From assembly GCA_947470165.1 (NCBI GenBank), contig CANISN010000066.1, forward strand, positions 1-8,165: DNA of 8,165 nucleotides, read 5' to 3'. Source of the DNA: Burkholderiaceae bacterium (GTDB lineage Bacteria > Pseudomonadota > Gammaproteobacteria > Burkholderiales > Burkholderiaceae). The translations under genes were made by a program, and so were the position numbers. The notes under the pieces are model-generated. The model worked only from the letters and a program-made list of their open reading frames with translations, had not been told where the DNA came from and searched no databases. Shown here in pieces: positions 1 to 7,682 of this stretch (its first letter is position 1; each line of letters starts with the position of its first letter).

Positions 1-35
1 CTTCAGATGCACGTCATAAGCAGCGTCAAGGCTGA
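1..35 (+). CDS. rpmJ: 50S ribosomal protein L36, C-terminal fragment (cut by window edge)
   Basis: Read from base 3, the frame gives SDARHKQRQG and then TGA at 33-35. This is the characteristic C-terminus of bacterial ribosomal protein L36, a very small basic protein of the large subunit. Bases 1-2 belong to a codon ending in CT, which fits Ser, Thr, Pro or Ala. The rest of the gene lies outside the window. The position directly before rpsM, 24 nt away, is the normal place for rpmJ at the spc/alpha operon junction and supports the call. Only ten residues are visible, so the identification rests on this tail and on context. Confidence 0.85.
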   Translation, partial: SDARHKQRQG

Positions 36-59
36 TCTGGTTAATTAAGAGGAAATCTC

Positions 60-425
60 ATGGCACGTATCGCTGGGGTAAACATCCCAAATCATCAACA
101 CACTGTCATCGGTTTGACAGCAATTTTTGGCATTGGCACAACTCGTGCCAACAAAATCTGTAAAACCACAGGTGTTGCTATCGACAAAAAAGTAAAAGAT
201 CTTACTGACGCTGACTTGGAAAAGCTGCGTGATGAAGTAGGTAAATTCATTACTGAAGGTGACCTTCGTCGTGAAGTAACGATGAGCATTAAGCGTTTGA
301 TGGACTTAGGCTGCTATCGCGGCGTACGTCATCGCAAAGGTTTGCCAGTACGTGGTCAACGCACTAAGACTAATGCACGCACCCGCAAGGGCCCACGCAA
401 GTCTGGCGTGCAACTGAAGAAATAA
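60..425 (+). CDS. rpsM: 30S ribosomal protein S13
   Basis: S13 sits in the head of the small ribosomal subunit, contacts 16S rRNA and P-site tRNA, and forms bridges to the large subunit. The 121-residue product starts [10 protein letters not shown], has the helix-two-turn-helix GIG motif at residues 24-26, and carries the family signature around residues 90-108 ([19 protein letters not shown]). It ends in a basic tail, [11 protein letters not shown], of the kind found in Burkholderiales. Length is normal. The start is supported by an AAGAGGA Shine-Dalgarno at about 47-53. It follows rpmJ by 24 nt and precedes rpsK by 18 nt, so it is co-transcribed. The gap before it is too short for an E. coli-style S4-binding pseudoknot leader. 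Confidence 0.97.
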   Translation: MARIAGVNIPNHQHTVIGLTAIFGIGTTRANKICKTTGVAIDKKVKDLTDADLEKLRDEVGKFITEGDLRREVTMSIKRLMDLGCYRGVRHRKGLPVRGQRTKTNARTRKGPRKSGVQLKK

Positions 426-443
426 TCAAGAAAGTTTATTGAC

Positions 444-851
444 ATGGCAAAACAACAATCCACTTCTGCAGCCTCACAGCGCACACGTAAGAAGGTTAAA
501 AAGAACGTTGCTGACGGTATTGCTCACGTTCACGCTTCTTTTAACAACACCATTATTACGATTACTGATCGTCAAGGAAATGCGCTTTCATGGGCAACTT
601 CTGGCGGCCAAGGTTTTAAAGGTTCACGTAAATCAACACCTTTTGCTGCTCAGGTAGCGGCTGAAGTAGCTGGTAAGGCTGCAGTTGAATGCGGAATCAA
701 GAACTTGGAAGTTCAGATCAAGGGTCCTGGCCCAGGTCGTGAATCAGCGGTTCGTGCATTGAATTCTTTGGGCATCAAGATCACTGAGATTCAAGACGTC
801 ACTCCGGTTCCACATAATGGCTGCCGTCCTCCTAAGCGCCGTCGTATTTAA
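444..851 (+). CDS. rpsK: 30S ribosomal protein S11
   Basis: S11 is a platform protein of the small subunit, near the mRNA exit path and the 3' end of 16S rRNA. The 135-residue product has the typical variable, basic N-terminus (to about residue 20). It then shows the conserved HASFNNT segment (30-36), [19 protein letters not shown] (52-70), GPGPGRE (94-100) and the C-terminal [11 protein letters not shown] signature (124-134). The Shine-Dalgarno is modest (AAGAAAG at about 428-434). Eighteen bases separate it from rpsM. An overlapping + strand frame at 439-657 is a shadow without family features. The gene ends 117 nt before rpsD, the largest gap in this cluster. Confidence 0.97.
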   Translation: MAKQQSTSAASQRTRKKVKKNVADGIAHVHASFNNTIITITDRQGNALSWATSGGQGFKGSRKSTPFAAQVAAEVAGKAAVECGIKNLEVQIKGPGPGRESAVRALNSLGIKITEIQDVTPVPHNGCRPPKRRRI

Positions 852-894
852 GCTGGGAAGTTGGCAGTACAAGTTTTAGTAGTTTTTTATTAAA

Positions 895-963
895 GCCCAC
901 TGTTCATCTGATTTAAAAAGGTGAACTCACCGACAGTCGAAAGGCTGCGGCAAAGAAAGGAAA
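895..963 (+). promoter_or_regulatory. Candidate structured leader of rpsD (possible S4 autoregulatory site)
   Basis: The 117-nt rpsK-rpsD gap contains several pairings just before the rpsD start. Hairpin A is GGTG-AACT-CACC (920-931). Hairpin B is CAGTC-GAAA-GGCTG (934-947), a 5-bp stem with one G-U pair and a GNRA-type loop, lying 8 nt before the AAAGGA Shine-Dalgarno (956-961). Two alternatives compete with these: GTTCATC (902-908) with GGTGAAC (920-926), and ACTGT (899-903) with ACAGT (933-937). The competing folds are visible by eye. That they respond to S4 is inference, drawn from S4 being a known translational repressor of its own operon in E. coli. No convincing terminator or strong promoter is seen in the gap, although TTGGCA at 861-866 resembles a -35 box. 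Confidence 0.4.
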
Positions 964-968
964 GCATC

Positions 969-1592
969 GTGGCACGTTACTTAGGGCCTAAGGCCAAGTT
1001 AGCACGTCGGGAAGGTACCGACTTATTTTTAAAGAGCGCTCGTCGCGCCCTGTCAGACAAGTGCAAGTTAGATACTAAGCCTGGTCAGCATGGTCGAACA
1101 TCTGGCTCAAGAACATCTGATTACGGTAATCAATTGCGTGAAAAGCAAAAGGTTAAGCGTATGTATGGAATTTTGGAGCGTCAGTTCCGCCGCTACTTCG
1201 CAGAAGCTGAGCGTCGTAAGGGTAATACAGGCTCAACATTGCTCCAGTTATTGGAGTCACGTCTTGATAACGTTGTTTATCGTATGGGCTTTGGTTCTAC
1301 CCGTGCTGAAGCGCGTCAATTGGTTTCTCATTGCGCAGTAATGCTCAATGGCAGTCCTGTAAATATTCCATCTATTCAGGTTAAGCCTGGTGATGTAGTT
1401 GCGATTCGCGAAAAGGCGAAGAAGCAAACACGTATTACAGAATCACTCAATTTGGTTCAGCAGATGGCGGCAGTTGGCTGGGTTTCAGTCGACGCAGCGA
1501 AGCTGGAGGGAACATTTAAGCAGGTGCCTGACCGTGAAGACATCAGTGGCGAAATTAATGAAAGTTTGATCGTCGAATTGTATTCACGCTAA
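969..1592 (+). CDS. rpsD: 30S ribosomal protein S4 (GTG start)
   Basis: S4 is a primary 16S rRNA-binding protein that nucleates assembly of the small subunit body, and in enterobacteria it represses translation of the alpha operon. Starting at GTG 969 gives 207 residues, the usual length for proteobacterial S4, with the canonical opening (M)[19 protein letters not shown]. The conserved KPGQHG (37-42), [17 protein letters not shown] (51-67) and the S4 RNA-binding domain (about 97-157, including [20 protein letters not shown]) follow, and the end is LIVELYSR. The frame stays open upstream to another GTG at 921, but those 16 extra codons match nothing in S4 and lie in the hairpin region. AAAGGA at 956-961, 7 nt before 969, decides the start. 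rpoA follows after 23 nt. Confidence 0.96.
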   Translation: MARYLGPKAKLARREGTDLFLKSARRALSDKCKLDTKPGQHGRTSGSRTSDYGNQLREKQKVKRMYGILERQFRRYFAEAERRKGNTGSTLLQLLESRLDNVVYRMGFGSTRAEARQLVSHCAVMLNGSPVNIPSIQVKPGDVVAIREKAKKQTRITESLNLVQQMAAVGWVSVDAAKLEGTFKQVPDREDISGEINESLIVELYSR

Positions 1593-1615
1593 TTAGGCAT
1601 TCTCAAGGAAAAAAT

Positions 1616-2596
1616 ATGCAAACAAATTTGCTCAAGCCAAAAATTATTTCTGTTGAAGCGCTTACCGCCAACCAAGCTAAGGTTGTCATGGAGCCGTTCG
1701 AGCGTGGCTATGGCCACACACTCGGCAATGCATTACGCCGTGTTTTGTTGTCCTCGATGGTTGGTTATGCGCCAACTGAAGTTGCAATCGCAGGTGTTGT
1801 TCATGAGTACTCCACATTAGATGGTGTTCAAGAGGATGTAGTTAACCTTTTATTGAACCTCAAAGGTATCGTGTTTAAGTTGCAGTCACGTGATGAAGTT
1901 ACTATCAACTTGCGCAAAGAAGGTCCAGGCGTCGTTACTGCAAAAGACATTGACTTGCCACATGATGTAGAAATCATTAATCCTGATCATGTCATCGCTC
2001 ACTTGTCCGCTGGTGGTAAGTTAGATATGCAAATTAAGGTCGAAAAAGGCCGCGGCTATGTGCCGGGCAATATGCGTCAATATCATGACGAAGCTACCAA
2101 GATTATTGGCCGCATCGTGTTTGATGCCTCATTTAGTCCAGTAAGTCGTGTTAGCTACGCTGTTGAGTCTGCTCGCGTTGAACAGCGGACTGACCTCGAT
2201 CGTCTCGTTATGACTATCGAAACAAATGGTGTGCTATCGCCTGAGGAAGCAATTCGTCAAGCAGCTACCATTTTGGTTGATCAGTTAGTTGTATTCGCAG
2301 CTCTCGAAAGCAGCGAAGTTTCTGGTGATCTTGCACCAAGCCGCTCTTCAATGGTTGATCCAATGTTGATGCGCCCAGTAGATGATCTTGAACTCACAGT
2401 TCGCTCTGCTAACTGCCTGAAGGCTGAGAATATTTATTACATTGGTGACTTGATTCAACGTACAGAGAATGAATTGTTGAAGACGCCTAATTTAGGTCGT
2501 AAATCTTTGAATGAAATCAAAGATGTATTAGCGGCTCGTGGCTTAAGTCTTGGTATGAAACTCGAAAGCTGGCCTCCAGCTAACCTCGAGAAATAA
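1616..2596 (+). CDS. rpoA: DNA-directed RNA polymerase, alpha subunit
   Basis: The alpha subunit dimerises to start assembly of RNA polymerase and contacts activators and UP-element DNA. The 326-residue product has the N-terminal dimerisation/assembly domain (about 1-232), including [20 protein letters not shown] (28-47). A short linker leads to the C-terminal domain (about 247-315). There [12 protein letters not shown] puts Arg263 where E. coli has the DNA-binding Arg265, and [11 protein letters not shown] gives the Lys296-Ser297 pair that contacts DNA and activators. Length matches the family (about 325-330). The start is supported by AAGGA at 1603-1607. It sits between rpsD and rplQ, the conserved alpha-operon order, so its synthesis is tied to that of ribosomal proteins. 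Confidence 0.98.
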   Translation: MQTNLLKPKIISVEALTANQAKVVMEPFERGYGHTLGNALRRVLLSSMVGYAPTEVAIAGVVHEYSTLDGVQEDVVNLLLNLKGIVFKLQSRDEVTINLRKEGPGVVTAKDIDLPHDVEIINPDHVIAHLSAGGKLDMQIKVEKGRGYVPGNMRQYHDEATKIIGRIVFDASFSPVSRVSYAVESARVEQRTDLDRLVMTIETNGVLSPEEAIRQAATILVDQLVVFAALESSEVSGDLAPSRSSMVDPMLMRPVDDLELTVRSANCLKAENIYYIGDLIQRTENELLKTPNLGRKSLNEIKDVLAARGLSLGMKLESWPPANLEK

Positions 2597-2612
2597 TTAG
2601 AAAGGAAGCACC

Positions 2613-3005
2613 ATGCGTCACGGAAACGGCTTACGCAAACTAAACAGAACATCATCACATCGCTTGGCGATGTTGCGCAACATGTCCAATTCTCTTTTGG
2701 AGCACGAAGTGATTAAAACCACTTTGCCAAAAGCAAAGGAATTGCGCATGGTTGTTGAGCCCTTGATTACCTTGGGTAAAAAAGATTGCTTAGCAAATCG
2801 TCGCCTAGCATTCAATCGAACACGCGATCGTGATATCGTGACCAAACTCTTTACAGAGCTCGGCCCGCGTTACGCAACTCGACCAGGCGGCTATCTTCGT
2901 ATTTTGAAGTTCGGTTTCCGCCATGGTGATAACGCGCCAATGGCTTTGGTTGAGTTACTTGATCGTCCAGAGGTGGATGAAACAGCGGTAGCGCAAGAGG
3001 CTTAA
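2613..3005 (+). CDS. rplQ: 50S ribosomal protein L17
   Basis: L17 is a large-subunit protein near the peptide exit region, and this is the last gene of the operon. The 130-residue product opens [17 protein letters not shown] and contains the family signature [18 protein letters not shown] (about 28-45). It continues with a [24 protein letters not shown] core and a short acidic C-terminal tail rich in Glu, Val and Ala. Length is typical for betaproteobacteria. The start is preceded by GAAAGGA (about 2600-2606) and lies 16 nt after the rpoA stop. The terminator at 3021-3048 follows the stop codon by 15 nt. Confidence 0.97.
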   Translation: MRHGNGLRKLNRTSSHRLAMLRNMSNSLLEHEVIKTTLPKAKELRMVVEPLITLGKKDCLANRRLAFNRTRDRDIVTKLFTELGPRYATRPGGYLRILKFGFRHGDNAPMALVELLDRPEVDETAVAQEA

Positions 3006-3020
3006 GCCCCAGTAGGACCT

Positions 3021-3048
3021 AAAAGCCAGGCCTCGGTCTGGCTTTTTT
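3021..3048 (+). terminator. Intrinsic terminator of the rpmJ-rplQ ribosomal operon
   Basis: The stem GCCAGGC (3025-3031) pairs with GTCTGGC (3036-3042), with one G-U pair and a CTCG loop (3032-3035). It is extended by AAAA (3021-3024) pairing with the start of the TTTTTT run (3043-3048). The GC-rich stem followed at once by six T residues is the classic Rho-independent form. It lies 15 nt after the rplQ stop and 24 nt before the cutA ATG, so it separates the ribosomal operon from the cutA-dsbD unit. Confidence 0.9.
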
Positions 3049-3050
3049 CA

Positions 3051-3067
3051 TTTATACGGTTATAAAT
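3051..3067 (+). promoter_or_regulatory. Possible -10 region of cutA-dsbD within a small palindrome
   Basis: TTTATA (3051-3056) and TATAAA (3061-3066) form a perfect inverted repeat around CGGT. TATAAA resembles a sigma-70 -10 box and would place transcription start very close to the cutA ATG at 3073. No good -35 box is present at the right distance, where the sequence is the terminator stem. The terminator upstream means cutA needs its own promoter or readthrough, which is the main support. Alternatively this is simply AT-rich spacer. Confidence 0.3.
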
Positions 3068-3072
3068 ACAGG

Positions 3073-3405
3073 ATGAGCCAAAATATATCTTCTGAATTGC
3101 TCCTAGTGGTGACCACATTTTCCAAGTTAGAGGACGCACAGGCGATGGGTCGTCAACTCCTTGAGAATCGCTTGGCAGCCTGCGTACAGATCCAAGAAGG
3201 AATTCATTCAATCTATCGCTGGGAGGGTAAGATCTGCGAGGAGAGGGAAGTACTGCTATCTGCCAAAACAGTTGCAGGCGGTTGGTCTGCAATAAGCTTT
3301 TTTATTAAAAGCCATCACCCTTATGATCTTCCAGAGGTGCTCGCATTTATACCGCAGAAATACGAAGAGCAGTATGGCAAGTGGGTTGAGGCAGAGGTAA
3401 AGTAA
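3073..3405 (+). CDS. cutA: CutA1 family divalent-cation tolerance protein
   Basis: CutA1 proteins are small trimeric ferredoxin-like proteins, named for copper tolerance in E. coli. Their exact biochemical role is still unclear. The 110-residue product matches the family over its whole length. It has the N-terminal strand LLVVTTF (9-15), the ENRLAACVQI segment (31-40) with Cys37, the YRWEGK motif (48-53), and SHHPYDLPEV (80-89) with the paired His81-His82 typical of the family. It ends with the tryptophan-bearing KWVEAEV helix. Cysteine and histidine side chains of these motifs have been discussed as copper ligands in the E. coli protein. The ATG at 3073 has almost no Shine-Dalgarno, as CAGG directly abuts it. 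dsbD begins 5 nt after the stop, so the two are probably co-transcribed. Confidence 0.92.
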   Translation: MSQNISSELLLVVTTFSKLEDAQAMGRQLLENRLAACVQIQEGIHSIYRWEGKICEEREVLLSAKTVAGGWSAISFFIKSHHPYDLPEVLAFIPQKYEEQYGKWVEAEVK

Positions 3406-3410
3406 AGCCT

Positions 3411-5081
3411 ATGAGATTGATGAATAAATTCATATCCGTAGTTCTGGCTTTGATTTTCTCTACTGGGTACGCTTTTGCCTCTCCAGAATTTCTGCCTCCT
3501 GAAAAAGCATTTAAGGTTGAAGCAACATGGTTGCCAAATACCAATGATATCGAGTTGGAGATTTTTCCAGAAAAAGGCTATTACATTTATCAAGAATCAC
3601 TGCATTTCAAAATCGGCTCCCAGGCCAATAAATTAGAGGGTGTAAAGGCATCACTTCCTGCAGGAGTTGAAAAGTTTGATGAGACTTTTCAGAGGAAGAT
3701 GCAAATTTACAAGCAAGCATTTTTGCTGACCTTGGACAAAAAAGCTTTAATAGGAAACCCAACCTATATAGAGCTGGAGCTGCAAGGGTGTGCTGAAGCT
3801 GGTATTTGCTATCCACCAATGACGCTAAAGTTTTTGCTTGCCGGTCCTGGGGTTAAGGCTGGACCCATTCCTGAGGTTTTGGATGGCGTCAAAACTGCTT
3901 CGCCAAGTGATCAATTTAGCTTGATAGATGTATGGCGCGAGCGCGATGATGTTAATGCCATTAGTCGCTTTTTGGAAAACACACCAACAGGCTACTTATT
4001 TTTAGCATTCTTTACTTTGGGTTTGGCTCTAGCTTTCACCCCTTGCGTGTTACCCATGCTTCCGATTCTATCGAGCGTGGTTTTTGGAACTCAGGGTAGT
4101 AAATCGATTAGCAAAGGCCGTGCAAGTCTTTTAGCGCTTTCCTATGTTCTTGGTATGGCCTGTGTATACGCTCTAGCAGGGATATTAATGGCCGCACTAG
4201 GTGGAAGCGTTCAAAGAGCGCTACAAAGCCCTATAGCTTTAATAGGCTTTGCTTTACTCTTATTGCTACTTTCAGGAAGCCTCTTTGGTTTATATGACCT
4301 AAGATTGCCACAATCTTGGCATCAGAAAATTGATCGACTTGCAGGACGCCACCAAGGCGGGAGTATTGCTGGCGCTTTTGCCTTAGGGGGAATATCTACC
4401 TTAGTAGCCAGTCCTTGTATTACAGCCCCATTAGCAGGAGTGCTGGCATTTATTGCGCAAACAGGATCGATGGGCTTGGGAGCGGGATTACTTTTTGTAA
4501 TGGCCTTAGGAATGGGCTTACCACTTCTATTTATTGCGATCGAAGCGCGTATCTTAATTCCATCAACTGGAATCTGGATGGTCTGGTTGCAAAGAACATT
4601 AGGCGTTTTGCTAGTGGCAACGGCAGCTTGGATTGCGTCGCCATTATTGCAAAATGGAAGCAATGGAGTTACCAATACGATTTCTAATGGCCAACGTATA
4701 CATCGTGTTGGCGGCGCCAGTTTCACCGTCATCGAGTCAAATGTACAATTAGACCAATTTTTAGCGCAAGCAAAAGACCAGAAAAAATTAGTACTGCTCG
4801 ATTTTTATGCGGACTGGTGCATCTCTTGTAAAGAGATGGAAATTAATACCTTTGCTAACTCTGAGGTCAACAAAGAGCTGCAGCGATTTGTTTTGCTACA
4901 GGCAGATGTGACTAAAAATAGTACTGACAATCAAGCTTTGCTAAAGCGCTTTGGACTATTTGGCCCGCCCGGCATTTTAATTTTTGATCTCAACTCTGTA
5001 GAGCAAAAAGATCAACGTGTGATTGGTTATATGCCGCCACAACGTTTTGTAGAGCGCCTGAAAAAGGCCCTAGGGAATTAA
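3411..5081 (+). CDS. dsbD: Thiol:disulfide interchange protein DsbD (compact membrane domain)
   Basis: DsbD moves electrons from cytoplasmic thioredoxin across the inner membrane to periplasmic thiol reductases. The 556-residue product has a signal peptide (about 1-23, likely cut after AFA). A periplasmic alpha domain follows with Cys127 and Cys133 (GCAEAGICYPP). The membrane domain (about 193-412) has Cys212 in FTPCVLPMLP and Cys336 in ASPCITAPLAG. The C-terminal thioredoxin-like gamma domain has the active site WCISC (Cys470, Cys473). All six redox cysteines are therefore present. By eye I count six hydrophobic spans, against eight in E. coli DsbD: after LQRTLGVLLVATAAWIASPLL the chain goes straight into the periplasmic linker. 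An even count keeps both ends periplasmic. AGAGGT at 3393-3398 supports ATG 3411. ATG 3420 (MNKF) is a possible alternative start. Confidence 0.94.
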   Translation: MRLMNKFISVVLALIFSTGYAFASPEFLPPEKAFKVEATWLPNTNDIELEIFPEKGYYIYQESLHFKIGSQANKLEGVKASLPAGVEKFDETFQRKMQIYKQAFLLTLDKKALIGNPTYIELELQGCAEAGICYPPMTLKFLLAGPGVKAGPIPEVLDGVKTASPSDQFSLIDVWRERDDVNAISRFLENTPTGYLFLAFFTLGLALAFTPCVLPMLPILSSVVFGTQGSKSISKGRASLLALSYVLGMACVYALAGILMAALGGSVQRALQSPIALIGFALLLLLLSGSLFGLYDLRLPQSWHQKIDRLAGRHQGGSIAGAFALGGISTLVASPCITAPLAGVLAFIAQTGSMGLGAGLLFVMALGMGLPLLFIAIEARILIPSTGIWMVWLQRTLGVLLVATAAWIASPLLQNGSNGVTNTISNGQRIHRVGGASFTVIESNVQLDQFLAQAKDQKKLVLLDFYADWCISCKEMEINTFANSEVNKELQRFVLLQADVTKNSTDNQALLKRFGLFGPPGILIFDLNSVEQKDQRVIGYMPPQRFVERLKKALGN

Positions 5082-6750
<1,669 letters not shown>

Positions 6751-6864
6751 GTCCAGAAGCTATTGTAAAATCACTCAAAATCATGAAATATCTCATGTTG
6801 TTGGGTAAAAAGTTGTAAAAGTAGGGCCCAAACACTTTTAGGAATTTTTGCCAAGGTAAACATA
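6751..6864. promoter_or_regulatory. Divergent engB / cytochrome c4 intergenic region
   Basis: This 114-bp AT-rich spacer lies between two divergent start codons and must hold promoters for both directions. On the - strand, TACAAT (complement of 6762-6767) is a five-of-six match to a -10 box and would start transcription about 5 nt before the engB ATG. Its -35 partner is weak. On the + strand no strong -35/-10 pair is evident. An AAGG at about 6853-6856 is the Shine-Dalgarno of the cytochrome gene. The octamer TTGTAAAA occurs twice in the same orientation, at 6763-6770 and 6813-6820, 50 bp apart, which might be chance in AT-rich DNA. A GGGCCC palindrome lies at 6824-6829. I see no FNR-type site. 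Confidence 0.45.
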
Positions 6865-7590
6865 ATGCGTCAAACCTCCCAAATCTCCAAATTAACTAGC
6901 CTTCGCGCTAGTTTTGCGGTTTTATCTATTTTTGCTCTCAGTAGCATTGCGGTTCCAGCTTTCGCGGCAGATCCTGCAAAGATGGCGCCTACTGCAGAAG
7001 CCAAACCAGCAGTTCCAGCTAAGCCAAAAGTTGATCCAGTTGCCGGTGAAGCACTCTATAACTCTGGAGATACAACTCGCGGGGTTGTAGCCTGTATCAC
7101 ATGCCATGGGCCCAAGGGCCAGAGCGCTGTAGCTACTTGGCCAAAGTTATCTGCTCAGCATGCTGCATACACTGCAAAGCAGTTGAAGAATTTTAAAGAA
7201 GGCAGCAGAGCAAATGCCATCATGATGGGTATGTCTATGCCCTTAAACGATCAAGATATGGTCAATATTGCTACTTATCTTTCTCAGCAGACTCCATCCC
7301 AAGGTGTTGCACAAAGTAAAGAAACTATTGAGTTGGGTAAGAGCATTTATCGTGGTGGTATTGCATCTAAGGGTGTTCCGGCCTGCGCCGGCTGCCATAG
7401 CCCCAATGGAGCAGGTATTCCATCGCAATATCCACGTCAAGGCGGACAGTGGGCTGAATATTCCTACAATCAGTTGATAGGTTTCCGTGAAGGCACACGG
7501 AAGAATAGCGTACAAATGACTACTATTTCTAGCAAGCTTTCTGATCAAGAGATGAAAGCTGTGTCTGACTATATGGCAGGATTGCATTAA
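6865..7590 (+). CDS. Di-haem cytochrome c, cytochrome c4 family
   Basis: This is an exported two-domain c-type cytochrome that shuttles electrons in the periplasm, in this family typically between the bc1 complex and terminal oxidases. The 241-residue product has a long basic n-region, a hydrophobic core and a likely signal peptidase site after PAFA (Ala34). An Ala/Pro/Lys-rich linker (about 36-58) follows. Domain 1 has haem site C77-I-T-C80-H81 and candidate axial methionines Met123 or Met125 in MMGMSMPL. Domain 2 has C174-A-G-C177-H178 and candidate Met218 in SVQM. Both domains share the QLxxFxEGxR repeat (QLKNFKEGSR, QLIGFREGTR), typical of duplicated cytochrome c4. The start has AAGG about 8 nt upstream. 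It is transcribed alone and ends in a strong terminator. Confidence 0.9.
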   Translation: MRQTSQISKLTSLRASFAVLSIFALSSIAVPAFAADPAKMAPTAEAKPAVPAKPKVDPVAGEALYNSGDTTRGVVACITCHGPKGQSAVATWPKLSAQHAAYTAKQLKNFKEGSRANAIMMGMSMPLNDQDMVNIATYLSQQTPSQGVAQSKETIELGKSIYRGGIASKGVPACAGCHSPNGAGIPSQYPRQGGQWAEYSYNQLIGFREGTRKNSVQMTTISSKLSDQEMKAVSDYMAGLH

Positions 7591-7607
7591 TCAGGGCTCC
7601 TACCTAG

Positions 7608-7639
7608 AAAAAATCCCGCTGTTGGTAGCGGGATTTTTT
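7608..7639. terminator. Bidirectional intrinsic terminator between cytochrome c4 and lysA
   Basis: AAAAAATCCCGCT (7608-7620) pairs perfectly with AGCGGGATTTTTT (7627-7639) around a GTTGGT loop. The six A residues before and six T residues after the GC-rich stem give a U-run on either transcript. One element can therefore end both the + strand cytochrome c4 transcript (stop at 7590) and the - strand lysA transcript (stop at 7683). The remaining 43 bp up to lysA hold only a weak CAGCA-TAT-TGCTG repeat (7655-7667) without a T run. Confidence 0.92.
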
Positions 7640-7682
7640 ATTGCCTGCGATTGACAGCATATTGCTGCTACATTTTGAAGGT

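Noticed and set aside
439..657. Overlapping + strand frame at the start of rpsK
   Set aside because: It is a frame-shifted shadow of S11 with low-complexity leucine/threonine sequence and no ribosome binding site of its own.
861..893. Internal promoter before rpsD (TTGGCA with TTTTAT or TATTAA)
   Set aside because: Spacing and -10 matches are poor (18 or 21 nt), and the T-rich stretch may be chance; not strong enough to list as a promoter.
921..968. N-terminal extension of S4 by 16 residues from the GTG at 921
   Set aside because: The extra residues match no part of S4, the canonical ARYLGPK start is at 969 with a good Shine-Dalgarno, and the region forms the hairpins of the leader.
4322..4732. 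Long - strand open frame (136 codons) inside dsbD
   Set aside because: It lies wholly antisense to a well-supported membrane protein gene, has no recognisable domain, and such frames are common opposite hydrophobic coding sequence.
7243..7587. - strand open frame (114 codons) opposite cytochrome c4
   Set aside because: It is antisense to a clear two-haem cytochrome and has no family features or convincing ribosome binding site.
7655..7667. CAGCA-TAT-TGCTG inverted repeat as a second terminator
   Set aside because: The stem is only 5 bp and no T run follows on either strand; the 7608-7639 element already explains termination.
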